DNA from: Dyadobacter fanqingshengii
Lineage (GTDB): Bacteria; Bacteroidota; Bacteroidia; Cytophagales; Spirosomataceae
NCBI RefSeq assembly: GCF_023822005.2
Contig: NZ_CP098806.1
Location: 2,356,001-2,420,000, forward strand
Direction: 5' to 3'
DNA length: 64,000 nucleotides
Under the pieces are notes generated by a model. It saw only the letters and a list, made by a program, of their open reading frames with translations, was not told the DNA's origin and did no database searches. A program made the position numbers and the translations under genes. This document shows positions 25,060 to 35,173 of the stretch, in pieces (the stretch's first letter is position 1; each line of letters opens with the position of its first letter).

Positions 25060-27297
25060 ATGAATTACCTCGACGAATTCAAAAAGTTTATTTCCAGTCA
25101 TTACCTTTCGACAGGCGTAAGATTAACCCTTGGCGCGGTTGTTCCGAGCCTTATATTTCAACATTACGGCATACTTGGCGATATGATTGCGTTTCCGCTT
25201 GGCACGTTGCTGATCGGCGCAACGGATAACCCGGGGCCTTATCACAGACGGCGCAATTCGCTGATTATCGCGATTTTCACCTGCTTTGCGGTGGCTTGTA
25301 TAACCGGCTATCTCCGACACATCCACTTTATCATATTCCTCGAAATCATCGTTTTCGGGATGTTTTTCTCGCTGGTCGGCGTTTATGGTAACCGGGTCAA
25401 TAGTATCGGGCTTATCTCGCTGCTGGTATTTGTATTCAACATTGATGATCATTTGAGCGGTGATCTGGTTTTCAGGACAGCTGCTATCTTTGCTGCCGGC
25501 GGGATCTGGTATTTCGTCCTATTTATGATTTTGCAGAAATTACTGCCTTACAAGCTTATACAGCAGCTTTTAGGTGAAAACTTTGCGGAACTGGGCAAGC
25601 TCCTCTGGATTAAAGCGGGATACTATTTTGCGAAACCGGATTATGATGATCTGTTCAATCAAATGATCCATCAACAGGTTATCCTCCGGGAAAACCACGA
25701 AAACCTGCGTGAAATCCTGTTCAAAACACGCGAAATTGTTACTGAATCCACGAATAAAAGCCGGGTATTAATGCTGATGTTCCTGGATAGCATTGACCTT
25801 TTTGAGCGGATCCTCAACTCGCAGCAAAATTACACCAACCTTCACCGGGCTTTTGATCATACCAAAGTATTAAGGCTCTTTGGCACTTACATTATTTGGT
25901 TATCAGATGAAATCAAGCAAATTGGACTAGCTATTCAAAGCGGTTCGCCCTCCCACCCCAAACATGACCTGGACGAGGCGTTCAACAAGTGCCAACGGGC
26001 GTTTGAGACAATGCGCGAACATAAAATGACGCACGATAACATGGAAGACTTTATCATGTTGCGTCAGATTCTCAACAGCTTGCAGGATGTTACCGAGCGC
26101 GTTAAAAAATTGCATCGCGCCACCACATACGATGCGGATGTAAGCAAGGGATACAAATTAAATGTCGAAGCCGAGAATTTTATCCCAAAACAGGAATATC
26201 ACCCGCGCATTCTCCTGGATAACCTTTCACTGAAATCGAGCCATTTCAGACATGCCGTGCGGGTAACGATCGGGCTTTTAATCGGATACATTATCTCGCT
26301 ATTTCTTGAAGTAGGGCACGGTTACTGGATCCTTCTGACCATTGTTGTGATCCTGAAACCAGCTTTCAGCATTACTAAACAGCGGAATGTGCAACGGATC
26401 GGCGGCACGCTCGTTGGTGTTTTTACTGGATTTTTGCTGTTGTATCTGATTGAAGACGGCACCGCGCTTTTTATTATCATGATGCTGGCCATGATCCTGG
26501 CGTACAGCTTCTTGAAGATCAATTATTTCGTCGCTTCAACCACCATTACATTATATGTGATCCTTTCCTTCAACTTCCTGAATCCGCAGCAAATTACGGC
26601 GGTTTTGCAGGACCGGGTTGTGGATACGGTTGTTGGCTCCATTATCGCCTATCTGATTTCATCTTACGTCCTGCCGGTTTGGGAACATACGCAGATCAAT
26701 CAATATATCCGGGACGCATTGAATGCCAACCGCAAATATTTTGATGTTGTGGCGGCAAAGTTCACAGGAAAGCAATTGGATATCAATGAATTAAAAATAC
26801 TTCGCAAGGATGCGATCATTGCCATGGCCAACTTGTCTGACAATTTTCAAAAGATGCTTTCCGAGCCGAAACGTCGACAGCTGAACATGGAAGAATATCA
26901 CCAGTTCGTGGCAACGAGCCATATGCTGACATCCTACATTGCTTCGCTCTCCACCTATGCGCAGACGTTGGAATATTCGGAGTTTTCGTTGGAATTTGAA
27001 GTAATGATCCGGCAGATTGACCGGCAGATAAAGGCCGCAACGGACATTATAGAAGGAAAGGCAGAAAACAGCTTCGAAATTGCCCGCGAATCATTGCCCC
27101 AGAATATGAAGCTGGTGGAACTTCTGGCCAAGCGAAAAAAGCAGATTAAGGAAATGGGGATTGAAAAAGCAGATCAGTCACCCGCGCGAAAAATGTTGTC
27201 CGACCTGAAAACGATCAACGGATTGTTTGAGCTGATCAGCACGATAACCATTGATGAAATTAAAATTCTGCAAAAAATTAAAACAGCAAAAACCTAA
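25060..27297 (+). CDS. FUSC/YccS-family inner-membrane protein
   Basis: The 745-residue protein has two clusters of hydrophobic helices (about 20-170 and 395-520), each followed by a cytoplasmic helical domain. This is the layout of YccS/YhfK and fusaric-acid-resistance-like FUSC proteins, related to aromatic-acid exporters. GHGYWILLTIVVILKPAFS and QRIGGTLVGVFTGFLLLY in the second cluster are family-like. ATG 25060 (MNYLDEFKKF) is preferred over TTG 25048. The transported compound is unknown, and no periplasmic AaeA-like partner is next to it. Confidence 0.88.
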   Translation: MNYLDEFKKFISSHYLSTGVRLTLGAVVPSLIFQHYGILGDMIAFPLGTLLIGATDNPGPYHRRRNSLIIAIFTCFAVACITGYLRHIHFIIFLEIIVFGMFFSLVGVYGNRVNSIGLISLLVFVFNIDDHLSGDLVFRTAAIFAAGGIWYFVLFMILQKLLPYKLIQQLLGENFAELGKLLWIKAGYYFAKPDYDDLFNQMIHQQVILRENHENLREILFKTREIVTESTNKSRVLMLMFLDSIDLFERILNSQQNYTNLHRAFDHTKVLRLFGTYIIWLSDEIKQIGLAIQSGSPSHPKHDLDEAFNKCQRAFETMREHKMTHDNMEDFIMLRQILNSLQDVTERVKKLHRATTYDADVSKGYKLNVEAENFIPKQEYHPRILLDNLSLKSSHFRHAVRVTIGLLIGYIISLFLEVGHGYWILLTIVVILKPAFSITKQRNVQRIGGTLVGVFTGFLLLYLIEDGTALFIIMMLAMILAYSFLKINYFVASTTITLYVILSFNFLNPQQITAVLQDRVVDTVVGSIIAYLISSYVLPVWEHTQINQYIRDALNANRKYFDVVAAKFTGKQLDINELKILRKDAIIAMANLSDNFQKMLSEPKRRQLNMEEYHQFVATSHMLTSYIASLSTYAQTLEYSEFSLEFEVMIRQIDRQIKAATDIIEGKAENSFEIARESLPQNMKLVELLAKRKKQIKEMGIEKADQSPARKMLSDLKTINGLFELISTITIDEIKILQKIKTAKT

Positions 27298-27308
27298 CAT
27301 TCAAAACA

Positions 27309-28382
27309 ATGGCATCCCGATTATTCACTCCGCTTAGCATTAAAAATATTACATTAAAAAACAGGATCGTAGTCTCTCCTATGTGCCAATATTCTTCCGT
27401 GGACGGATTTGCCAATGACTGGCATCTGGTTCATCTGGGAAGCCGGGCAGTAGGCGGCGCGGCCCTGCTCATTGCCGAGGCCACTGCCGTTTCTCCCGAA
27501 GGTCGGATTTCACCGGAGGATCTGGGCATCTGGAAAGATGAGCACATTGCAAAACTGAAACAGATCACCGACTTTATCTCCGCCCAAGGTGCGGTGCCCG
27601 GCATTCAGCTGGCACACGCGGGTCGTAAAGCAAGCACATATCCCGCCTGGAAGGGTCGCGGACAAGTGCCCGCAAGCGAAGGAGGATGGCAAACATTAAG
27701 CGCGTCTGCAATTCCCTTTCACGGAAACGAGCTTGCGCCCCTGCCGTTGGACTTGGCAGGAATTGAGAAAGTGATTTCCGACTTTACGGATGCGGCTAAA
27801 CGTGCATTACAAGCTGGTTTTAAAGTTGTGGAAATTCATGCTGCACACGGTTATCTGATTCACCAGTTCCTGTCACCGCTAAGCAATGTACGCACCGATG
27901 ATTACGGTGGCAGTTTCGAAAACCGCGTACGCTTGCTGATCCAGGTCATTGATGCAATACAAAAAGAGTGGCCCGCTGATCTGCCGTTATTTGTGCGTAT
28001 ATCGGCCACTGATTGGGCAGAGCACGGCTGGGATGAAGACCAGTCGGTTGAATTGGTTAATTTACTCAAAACGAAGGGTGTAGACCTGATCGACGTTTCC
28101 AGCGGCGGATTGGTTGCTCATCAGAAAATCACGATCGGGCCTTCCTATCAAGTTCCTTTTTCCGCAAAAATCAAAAAGGAAACGGGTTCATTAACTGGAA
28201 CTGTGGGCTTGATCACCGAGGCAAAACAATCGGAGGAAATCCTGCAAAATGGCGAAGCCGACCTGATCATTATGGCGAGGGAAATGTTGCGTGATCCTTA
28301 CTTCCCCCTGCACGCAGCACATGAACTTGGCGAAGATATCGCCTGGCCCATTCAGTATGACCGCGCAAAGCCGACTAAATAA
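27309..28382 (+). CDS. NADH:flavin oxidoreductase, old yellow enzyme family (YqjM/NamA-like)
   Basis: The 357-residue FMN enzyme starts LFTPLSIKNITLKNRIVVSPMCQYSS and contains HLVHLGSRAVGG, IQLAHAGRKAS and HAAHGYLIHQFLSPLSNVRTDDYGG. These are signatures of the YqjM/NamA class, with the regulatory Cys in SPMCQYS. The enzymes reduce alpha,beta-unsaturated carbonyls and quinones with NADPH. The gene begins 11 bp after the FUSC gene, so they are probably co-transcribed, as would suit detoxification of electrophiles, although that link is inference. Confidence 0.93.
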   Translation: MASRLFTPLSIKNITLKNRIVVSPMCQYSSVDGFANDWHLVHLGSRAVGGAALLIAEATAVSPEGRISPEDLGIWKDEHIAKLKQITDFISAQGAVPGIQLAHAGRKASTYPAWKGRGQVPASEGGWQTLSASAIPFHGNELAPLPLDLAGIEKVISDFTDAAKRALQAGFKVVEIHAAHGYLIHQFLSPLSNVRTDDYGGSFENRVRLLIQVIDAIQKEWPADLPLFVRISATDWAEHGWDEDQSVELVNLLKTKGVDLIDVSSGGLVAHQKITIGPSYQVPFSAKIKKETGSLTGTVGLITEAKQSEEILQNGEADLIIMAREMLRDPYFPLHAAHELGEDIAWPIQYDRAKPTK

Positions 28383-28408
28383 CTCTTTGTCTGAATGTTA
28401 CGCCAGTT

Positions 28409-29296
28409 ATGTTAAATCCCCGCATCGCTCTTTTGATTGGACTTTTTAGCATTAGTATTTTTCCTGTTTTGGTCAAATGGGCGCCGGTTTCCGGGATCAC
28501 TTCTGCGTTTTACAGGATGTTTTTTGGCGTGCTGTTTTTGCTGCCAGTCGTTATTGTGAAACGCAAGTTCACCTGGCCTGACAAAAGCCTTTGGATCCCA
28601 ATCATCCTGTGCGGGATCATTTTTGCAACCGACATTGCGGTCTGGAATCTATCCATTCAATATTCCAATGCAACACAAGCAACGCTTTTGACCAACCTCG
28701 CCCCGGTATGGGTTGGCATAGGATCTTTCTTTTTCCTGAATGATAAACCAAAATTCAATTTCTGGATCGGGACATTGGTTGCGGTGGCGGGTATGGTGGT
28801 TTTAATAGGGCCTCAGGCTTTTCTGGATATGAAACTGGATAAAGGTTTTGCATTAGCTGTCCTTTCCGGAATGCTGTATGCGTCATATATGCTCGTTAGC
28901 AAATCCATCCTGAACCGATTGAACATTATGAGTTTCATGACAATCAGCATGACCATTTCCAGCATTTACTTATTTGTGATCTGCCTCGTTTTTGATGAAC
29001 CTGTCTGGCATTTCACCCCGGTTGTATGGGGCGTTTTTGTCATTCAGGGATTAATATGCCAATTAATTGGTTGGCTGGCAATTAATTATGCCGTAAAGAA
29101 GATGGACGCAATGCGCGTATCGCTCAGCCTGTTAAGTCAAGCGGTTGTTACAGGGCTGCTAGCCTGGGCATTTATTGACGAGCAAATTACCAGGCAGATG
29201 ATCATTGGGGGAATCGTCATTCTCGCGGGCATCGCCATTACATTCCGGAAATCTACAATCGCGCTGCAAAGAAAACGTAGGCCCACACAGCCGTAA
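28409..29296 (+). CDS. EamA/DMT-family transporter
   Basis: The 295-residue protein has about ten transmembrane helices arranged as two EamA repeats, beginning LLIGLFSISIFPVLVKWAPVSG. The second repeat starts at about 150. Members export metabolites such as amino acids or take up metabolites; the substrate is not evident. Its start lies 26 bp after the old-yellow-enzyme gene on the same strand. Its last 44 bases overlap the 3' end of a convergent membrane-protein gene, which is unusual but compatible with both reading frames. Confidence 0.9.
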   Translation: MLNPRIALLIGLFSISIFPVLVKWAPVSGITSAFYRMFFGVLFLLPVVIVKRKFTWPDKSLWIPIILCGIIFATDIAVWNLSIQYSNATQATLLTNLAPVWVGIGSFFFLNDKPKFNFWIGTLVAVAGMVVLIGPQAFLDMKLDKGFALAVLSGMLYASYMLVSKSILNRLNIMSFMTISMTISSIYLFVICLVFDEPVWHFTPVVWGVFVIQGLICQLIGWLAINYAVKKMDAMRVSLSLLSQAVVTGLLAWAFIDEQITRQMIIGGIVILAGIAITFRKSTIALQRKRRPTQP

Positions 29297-29738
29297 GCGC
29301 AAATACAAAATGGGCAAGAAATAACGTCAGCAAATAAGATTTCAGGTCAACATCGGGCGGGAAGGGATGCACGGCAAAGAAAGTGAACCAGAACATGACG
29401 GCGATCATGCCGCTCGCCAGGCCTAAAATCAATCCATTCAGGAAATCTGGCTGGCCTACTCCAAGAAACCAGAGGATGTGATAGCAAAACACAAACGCGA
29501 TCCCGATGATATAATGCGCCACAATTCCTGTAAAAATAGCCGTTTTGCTTTCAGATAAACCGCGGTCGTCCGTGGTTTGACAGGTGATCATGGTGCCTAG
29601 TATTTTGGTTACTTTCATTACTTTATCCGTGATGAAAGTCATCCCATACATAAAAAGCGTCATCGCCGCCGTTCCGACTATTCCGGACGCCGCAATGATA
29701 GCAAGCCACTCCGCATTGGGCAGTAATTGATCTTTCAT
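29253..29738 (-). CDS. Small multi-pass membrane protein of unknown function
   Basis: The 161-residue protein has four likely transmembrane helices: near 13-33, 66-89, 96-121 and 136-157. A loop with KILGTMITCQTTDDRG lies after the first. No family was recognised. It could form a small integral-membrane oligomer. The gene overlaps the convergent EamA gene by 44 bp, so transcripts from the two would be complementary at the 3' ends. The gene stands alone on its strand. Confidence 0.75.
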   Translation of the reverse strand: MKDQLLPNAEWLAIIAASGIVGTAAMTLFMYGMTFITDKVMKVTKILGTMITCQTTDDRGLSESKTAIFTGIVAHYIIGIAFVFCYHILWFLGVGQPDFLNGLILGLASGMIAVMFWFTFFAVHPFPPDVDLKSYLLTLFLAHFVFALTAVWAYVFFAARL

Positions 29739-29787
29739 GGAGGTATAATTTCGTTTAACGCTTCTCCGATATAAGAATTATACCAGC

Positions 29788-31845
29788 TCATTCACACGGT
29801 AGGTAAACGATGAAGGTTGAGCCAATTCCCGGCTTTCCTATCGCGTCGATAAGCCCTTTGTGGTTTTCAACAATTTTTTTACAAATCGCCAAACCGATAC
29901 CGGTGCCCTCATACGCACTCCGATTATGCAGCCTTTGAAAGACCTGAAAAATCCGGTCCTTGAATTGAGGATCAAAGCCAATCCCATTATCCGAAAAAGA
30001 CAAATACTGATAAGTCAAATACGCTTCGGCGTCCTGCTGTGGGATCAGTTCTCCCGGTATCACCCCTGAGCGGATCGTGATAACAGGGCTTGTTCCAGGC
30101 TTGGTAAATTTAATTGCATTTGCGATCAAGTTTGTAAAGAGCTGCTCAAACTGATACTCAATAATATTCCAGACCGGCAGATCGTCACTGACGATCCTCG
30201 CATCGGTTTGCAGGATCATATCCCCCAGCTGCTCCGTGACATTTTGTAAAACAACATTCAAATCAATTTTTTCAAAATGCTTTTCAACCGCATTAGCGCG
30301 TGAAAAAGCCAGCAAATCCACGATTAACTGTTGCATACGAGTGGACGAAGCCTGCATACGCCTGAAATAATCTTTACCGCGCTCGGTAAGATTATCATTT
30401 TCGGTTTCCAGGATCCTCGTCGCAAACGTCTGGATCTTGCGTAACGGCTCTTGCAGGTCGTGACTGGCCACATAGGCAAATTGGGCGAGCTCCATATTAG
30501 TCTTGACCAGTTCACTATTGGCAACGGTCAATTCCTTTGTACGGAGCTGAACCTGCGATTCCAGTTCGTCGGCTAATGTCCTGTATTTATCCTCGCTGAT
30601 TTTTAATGCAAGCTCATCCTCTTTCCGATCTGTAATGTCCATCATTGTCCCCAGCATCCTGTGCGGGCGATGGTGATCGTCATACAAGATCTTTCCCTGC
30701 GTCCTGATCCAGTGGATGGAATTATCCGGATGGATAATGCGCGCCTCGTAATAATAATTGCCGGTTTGCAACGCCATTTCAAAAGCTTTCTCCACCACCG
30801 CTTTTCTGTCATCAGGATGAAGGAAATCACGCATTTGCTGATGCGTGAGCACTTTTGTCTCTTCAAATCCAAAAATAGCGGCCAAGCGCCCCGAATATAT
30901 AATATGTTTTGTATTAAGATCGAGATCCCACGTTGCCAGCTGTGTTCCGTCTGTTGCCAGGGATAGTCTTTCCGCGGCTTCCAAAATCTGCTTACGAAAT
31001 GTTACTTTGTCCGTAACATCGTTCAGAGAGATCATGATGCCCGAAACTTCGTCATCAGTTTCGAATATCGGTGCATATTGAAAGTCGACATAATGCTCTT
31101 TCAACCCGTCGTTCCCATTAATGACGATAGCAGCCTCATTGTCGCGATACAACTTGCCGCTTTGATAAGCGTCGCGAAGGATTTTACCCAGGTTCTGAGT
31201 TTCCAGCTCGGGAAAAACATCAAACAACCGCTGACCAAGCACTTCATACAACTCCCTGCCCCACAGATTTTTCAGCATACTTTCGTTGGCAATGCTGATC
31301 ACGAATTCAGGCCCTTTCAATATTGCTTTTGCAAACTGCGACTGCGTAACCAGTGTCCGAAACTGGTTTTCGCTGCGTTCAAGGCGTTGTTTGGCGAGAA
31401 CCTGCTGGGTTACTTCGGTCGCAACCACAATAATTCCGGAAATCTCACCGGAATCTTCAATCAGTGGCTGATATACAAAGTTAAAGTAGCACTGTTCGGG
31501 CTTACCGAAACGTTTAATGATTATTTCAAACTCATTGCCATTGTAAGGGATAGCGGTTTTCAGCACCCGGTTAAGAATTTCCTCAATGGAATTCCGGGCC
31601 TCAGGGAGAGATTCAAAAAGCGGCTTATTTACGAATTCGTCTTCCCGTTTGTCCACGATACTGAGATAAGTATCATTGGCCATTTCTACAAAAAATTCAG
31701 GCCCGCGCAGGATTGTGATCCCTACCGGTGCCTGTCTCATTGTATTTCTGAACTTGGTTTCGCTATCGTTTACGCTGGTTTGCGCATAAGATTTTGTGTC
31801 GACAACACGTTCTGTTGAACCCGTTTCCTGGTGTAAATTGCCCAC
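29788..31845 (-). CDS. Cytoplasmic PAS-domain sensor histidine kinase
   Basis: The 685-residue kinase has no membrane segment. PAS domains cover about 33-150, 158-282 and 291-410; the third contains FLHPDDRKAVVEKAFEMA (PAS_3 type). A short coiled coil follows, then the His box YVASHDLQEPLRKI with His 462 (phytochrome-like HisKA). The ATPase domain has NLIANAIKF, DNGIGFD and GTGIGLAICK. The start is GTG. It lies 51 bp behind a single-domain receiver gene on the same strand, a pairing seen in bacteriophytochrome-like Rcp1 systems, so they are likely partners. Confidence 0.92.
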   Translation of the reverse strand: MGNLHQETGSTERVVDTKSYAQTSVNDSETKFRNTMRQAPVGITILRGPEFFVEMANDTYLSIVDKREDEFVNKPLFESLPEARNSIEEILNRVLKTAIPYNGNEFEIIIKRFGKPEQCYFNFVYQPLIEDSGEISGIIVVATEVTQQVLAKQRLERSENQFRTLVTQSQFAKAILKGPEFVISIANESMLKNLWGRELYEVLGQRLFDVFPELETQNLGKILRDAYQSGKLYRDNEAAIVINGNDGLKEHYVDFQYAPIFETDDEVSGIMISLNDVTDKVTFRKQILEAAERLSLATDGTQLATWDLDLNTKHIIYSGRLAAIFGFEETKVLTHQQMRDFLHPDDRKAVVEKAFEMALQTGNYYYEARIIHPDNSIHWIRTQGKILYDDHHRPHRMLGTMMDITDRKEDELALKISEDKYRTLADELESQVQLRTKELTVANSELVKTNMELAQFAYVASHDLQEPLRKIQTFATRILETENDNLTERGKDYFRRMQASSTRMQQLIVDLLAFSRANAVEKHFEKIDLNVVLQNVTEQLGDMILQTDARIVSDDLPVWNIIEYQFEQLFTNLIANAIKFTKPGTSPVITIRSGVIPGELIPQQDAEAYLTYQYLSFSDNGIGFDPQFKDRIFQVFQRLHNRSAYEGTGIGLAICKKIVENHKGLIDAIGKPGIGSTFIVYLPCE

Positions 31846-31896
31846 TAGCTTTCTTATGGAAGATCCTTACAAATTTAGGAGGTGAACAATTCAGGA

Positions 31897-32346
31897 CTAA
31901 TATTGATAGTGAAAATTTTCCGCAACCGGCTTCCAGCTGTGCTTGGTCCAGTCTATATCCAGGATCTGCTTGATGGCCTGTTTCAGTTTCAGAAAAGAAC
32001 CTGGTTTTCTAATGAAATAACTCGCGCCTCTTTCATGCACCTTACGCACCATTTCTTCCTGGCCCGAAGTCGAGAATATCACTACCGGAATGTCGTCCCA
32101 TGCTTTTGTGCGCCTGATTTGTTCCAAACATTCAAAACCGTTTTTTCTGGGCATATTAAGATCCAGAAAAATCACGTCCGGCGGGGGTAAGACGGCGGCT
32201 TCCATTAAATTAATTAATTCAACCCCATCATTCGCCGTAGTTAGTTCCGTTGAAGTGCTCACCTCTCTCAATGCATCTTCGAACAGCATGCAGTCATCCG
32301 CATCGTCGTCAGCAAGGAAAATCGTTTTAATTGGTTTTGCGCTCAT
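31897..32346 (-). CDS. Single-domain response regulator (Rcp1-like)
   Basis: The 149-residue receiver domain has the acidic pocket LADDDADD (12-18), phosphoacceptor Asp 62 in FLDLNMPRKNG, the FSTSG switch residues and a Lys in IRKPGSF. It has no output domain. Proteins of this type relay phosphate between kinases or bind partners. It precedes the PAS kinase in the same operon, so the kinase is the expected phosphate donor. It is one of three single-domain receivers in the window with an intact pocket. Confidence 0.92.
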   Translation of the reverse strand: MSAKPIKTIFLADDDADDCMLFEDALREVSTSTELTTANDGVELINLMEAAVLPPPDVIFLDLNMPRKNGFECLEQIRRTKAWDDIPVVIFSTSGQEEMVRKVHERGASYFIRKPGSFLKLKQAIKQILDIDWTKHSWKPVAENFHYQY

Positions 32347-32477
32347 AGTCCGGTCTTAAATTCTGTGATAAACGTTATTTACTGGCTCGCGACAGACTGA
32401 GGGGATTATTAGGTTAATTTATTGCCGAATAGCAAGACAAGTTAAAAAAATTTACCGTTTAATAAAATTTTGGGGTA

Positions 32478-34949
32478 TTAAAATTCGCCTTCAACACCCT
32501 CTTTTGGTTTCTTTTTAGCCTGGTGCAACCTGTAATTTAATGTCAGGTTAACCTGCCTTCTGCGCCCCTGGGAATTGTTTAATGTATAAAAATTAGCTCC
32601 CTCAATCACCGACCGGAACTTGCGGGAATTGAAAACGTCGATCACGCTTAATGTTAGTGTGCCATTGTTTTTCAGAATGTCACGACTGGCGGCCAAATCT
32701 AATGTTGCCATAGCTTTTCGTTTGCCCTGTGGCGTTTGCTGGGGCGCTTCATAGTTGCCTCTTAACTGAACATCCGTATTCTTCCATAACGTAAAACGTG
32801 ACATCATTCTCACAAACCAGCTGTAAGTGTCGCTTTGGAAGTCTTCATCCAAGCCGGTCCCATCCGTAATAGCCCGGAAAAAATTGACGCTGCCATCGAG
32901 TTTCCACCATTGATATAGCGTGAAAGAACTCGTGAATTCCGCTCCGTAAGCGTCCTCCGTTCCCAGGTTTTCGGGACGCGTGTAAGAACTTCCGTCTTCC
33001 TGAACCCGCCTGATGCTTGTAATCTTACCGTTCGTGTGCCGATAATAAAGTGAGGATGTCAGTGATCCTTTGCTCATATATTTAATGTGACCAAGCTCAA
33101 ATGCATTCGTGAATTCGGGATTAAGGTCAGGGTTACCGCTCCAATAGTTACGGTTATCACTATAAGTTGCAAAGGGGCTCAGGTCATTGTATTGCGGCCT
33201 GCGGACGCGGCGACTGAAACTCAGCTGGAATGCATTCTGTTTGGCAAAATCGTAAGTCACGTGGACGCTCGGGAATAAATTGGCATAATTGCGCTCATTC
33301 ACCTCTTTTGTTTGTTTCAATTCCGTTGTAACACCCGTCCATTCTGCCCGTAAACCCGCCTGATAGGAAAATTTGCCAGTTTTGTTCCCAACAATCCCAT
33401 AAGCGGCATTGATATTTTCTTCGTACAAAAAGTCGTTGGTAAGGCTGGGCAAAGGGATCCATCCTTCACTGGTTTCCTGCGTTACGGCGTAGTCATTCGT
33501 CATGTCGCGCGAGCTGCTCCTTGCTCCCGCTTCAAATTTACCCTCCTTGCCAAAAGGATGCACATAATCCATCTGAAAAAGCAACTGTTTCTCCGTTTCA
33601 TAATTCACGGCACGCTGCAACAGCGGAGGAATATCCGAAGGGCTTCCGTCGGGTCTGTAAACATTCTCGCGGTAATATTGGTCCGAATTTTCCCAGTTGT
33701 CCAGATAGCGAACGTCCGCGGTAAACTCTTGCCCCTTTTTGTCAAATGTCTTTTTATAAGTGATTGAATATTCGGAGTTTGGCTCGGTTTCCGTTTCGTC
33801 CTGTGTCCGGTTTGTAAAGCTCGTCAGGTTGTTAATGCTTGTCAGGTAATCCCTGTATTTCAATGTCGAGAACCGTTTTCCTTTGCTCGTCCGCCATGTG
33901 TATGAGCCGGTCAGAATGTTTTTTGGATTGAAATAATAATCAATTCCCCCGCGGGCACTGTTGTTCATCCCTTTCAGGTTGGAAGTCATATCGCGTTCCA
34001 TAATGAAGGTCGAATCGTTCCGGTAAAGCTCCTGATATAGATAATTTTTACCCGGCGTATTCCGGTAGGACAATGTATAATTAATAAAGAAGTTCAGGTT
34101 TTTGCGACGGTAATTAACATTCGCAGCTACACCATAGTTTGTAGGATAACCCGTAATAATATCGAAGGAGCCGTTAATGCCCTCTTTCCTTTCTTTTTTC
34201 AAAACAATGTTGATAACCCCTCCCATCCCCTCTGCCTCATATCTGGCCGAAGGATTGGTAATAATCTCCACGCGCTCGATCATGCTGCCCTGCAATTGCT
34301 GCAAACCACTGGCACCCTTGATACTAACCAATCCGGATGGTTTACCGTCGATTAATATACGTACGTTTCCGCTTCCCCGCAGGCTCACATTGCCTTCCAC
34401 GTCCACCGCAACGGATGGAATATTGGTAAGGATATCCACCCCGGTCCCGCCAGCATTAGCAAGGTCTTTTCCTACATTAAATATCTTTTTATCCAGCGAC
34501 AACTCCATCGAGCTTTTCTCCGCCTGAACAGTAACTTCATCCAATGTTTTGGCTGAGCCTGACACTTTTATCGTACCGATGTTCAATGGCGATGTGCCGG
34601 CAGTAAGCTTGATATTCTGCGTGACCTGTGGCTTATAACCAATGAATTCAGACAATGCATAATAGGAACCCGCTACAATGTCAACCACAAATCCGCCAGT
34701 CTCGTCCGTGATCGCGCCTGCGGTAAATGTACTGTCCGCCGTCCGGAAAAGTCTTATGCTCGCATAACCCAGCGGGCTATTGTTCTGTCCATCAACGATC
34801 TTACCGGTAACCGACAGTTTATTTGCAGTTTGCGCAAGCAATGGCTGACAGCCGCAAATCATTATGAATAACAAGCCCAACCTGGCAAACGTATACGTTA
34901 CCGTTGCCCTACCGGGCCCTCTTGCTGCAATGCTGCTTCTAATAGCCAT
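32478..34949 (-). CDS. Outer-membrane beta-barrel receptor with carboxypeptidase-regulatory-like domain
   Basis: The 823-residue protein has a signal (FIMICGCQPLLAQ), an N-terminal regulatory-like domain (LSVTGKIVDGQNNSPLGYAS, about 44-130) and a plug-like segment. The plug includes VDILTNIPSVAVDVEGNVSL, IDGKPSGL and ERVEIITNPSARYEAEG. A long beta barrel ending in RRRQVNLTLNYRLH follows. This is the OMP_b-brl_3 type (PF14905), related to TonB-dependent receptors. No SusD-like gene is next to it, so it is not an obvious polysaccharide-uptake locus. The ligand is unknown. A promoter box lies just upstream. Confidence 0.9.
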   Translation of the reverse strand: MAIRSSIAARGPGRATVTYTFARLGLLFIMICGCQPLLAQTANKLSVTGKIVDGQNNSPLGYASIRLFRTADSTFTAGAITDETGGFVVDIVAGSYYALSEFIGYKPQVTQNIKLTAGTSPLNIGTIKVSGSAKTLDEVTVQAEKSSMELSLDKKIFNVGKDLANAGGTGVDILTNIPSVAVDVEGNVSLRGSGNVRILIDGKPSGLVSIKGASGLQQLQGSMIERVEIITNPSARYEAEGMGGVINIVLKKERKEGINGSFDIITGYPTNYGVAANVNYRRKNLNFFINYTLSYRNTPGKNYLYQELYRNDSTFIMERDMTSNLKGMNNSARGGIDYYFNPKNILTGSYTWRTSKGKRFSTLKYRDYLTSINNLTSFTNRTQDETETEPNSEYSITYKKTFDKKGQEFTADVRYLDNWENSDQYYRENVYRPDGSPSDIPPLLQRAVNYETEKQLLFQMDYVHPFGKEGKFEAGARSSSRDMTNDYAVTQETSEGWIPLPSLTNDFLYEENINAAYGIVGNKTGKFSYQAGLRAEWTGVTTELKQTKEVNERNYANLFPSVHVTYDFAKQNAFQLSFSRRVRRPQYNDLSPFATYSDNRNYWSGNPDLNPEFTNAFELGHIKYMSKGSLTSSLYYRHTNGKITSIRRVQEDGSSYTRPENLGTEDAYGAEFTSSFTLYQWWKLDGSVNFFRAITDGTGLDEDFQSDTYSWFVRMMSRFTLWKNTDVQLRGNYEAPQQTPQGKRKAMATLDLAASRDILKNNGTLTLSVIDVFNSRKFRSVIEGANFYTLNNSQGRRRQVNLTLNYRLHQAKKKPKEGVEGEF

Positions 34950-34990
34950 TATAAAATTTTGTAAGCGTTTTATCGATATTCACTTTTGCA

Positions 34991-34998
34991 CAAATATA
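34991..34998 (-). promoter_or_regulatory. -7 box for the outer-membrane barrel gene
   Basis: The minus strand reads TATATTTG, a full TAnnTTTG match, giving a leader of roughly 37 bases before the ATG at 34949. Confidence 0.55.
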
Positions 34999-35136
34999 GA
35001 AACCTATTTTCTCATTGTTTTTACTCTACCAAGTTACTGGACAGACGAATAATTCCGGGACTTACCAGGATCGGTAGCGGGCATATTTAAAGAAGACAGC
35101 TTTCAAGCGAATCAAACTTATTCCGGATGGGTTATC

Positions 35137-35144
35137 TAACTTTG
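35137..35144 (+). promoter_or_regulatory. -7 box for the MATE gene
   Basis: TAACTTTG matches TAnnTTTG, 29 bases before the ATG at 35174. No convincing -33 element was seen. Confidence 0.5.
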
Positions 35145-35173
35145 CAGTCTTTTTTAGTATCTGTTGGCAAGCC

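Noticed and set aside
31078..31818. 246-codon open frame on the plus strand across the PAS kinase
   Set aside because: It lies wholly antisense to a gene with clear PAS, HisKA and ATPase motifs, and its own translation shows no known family.
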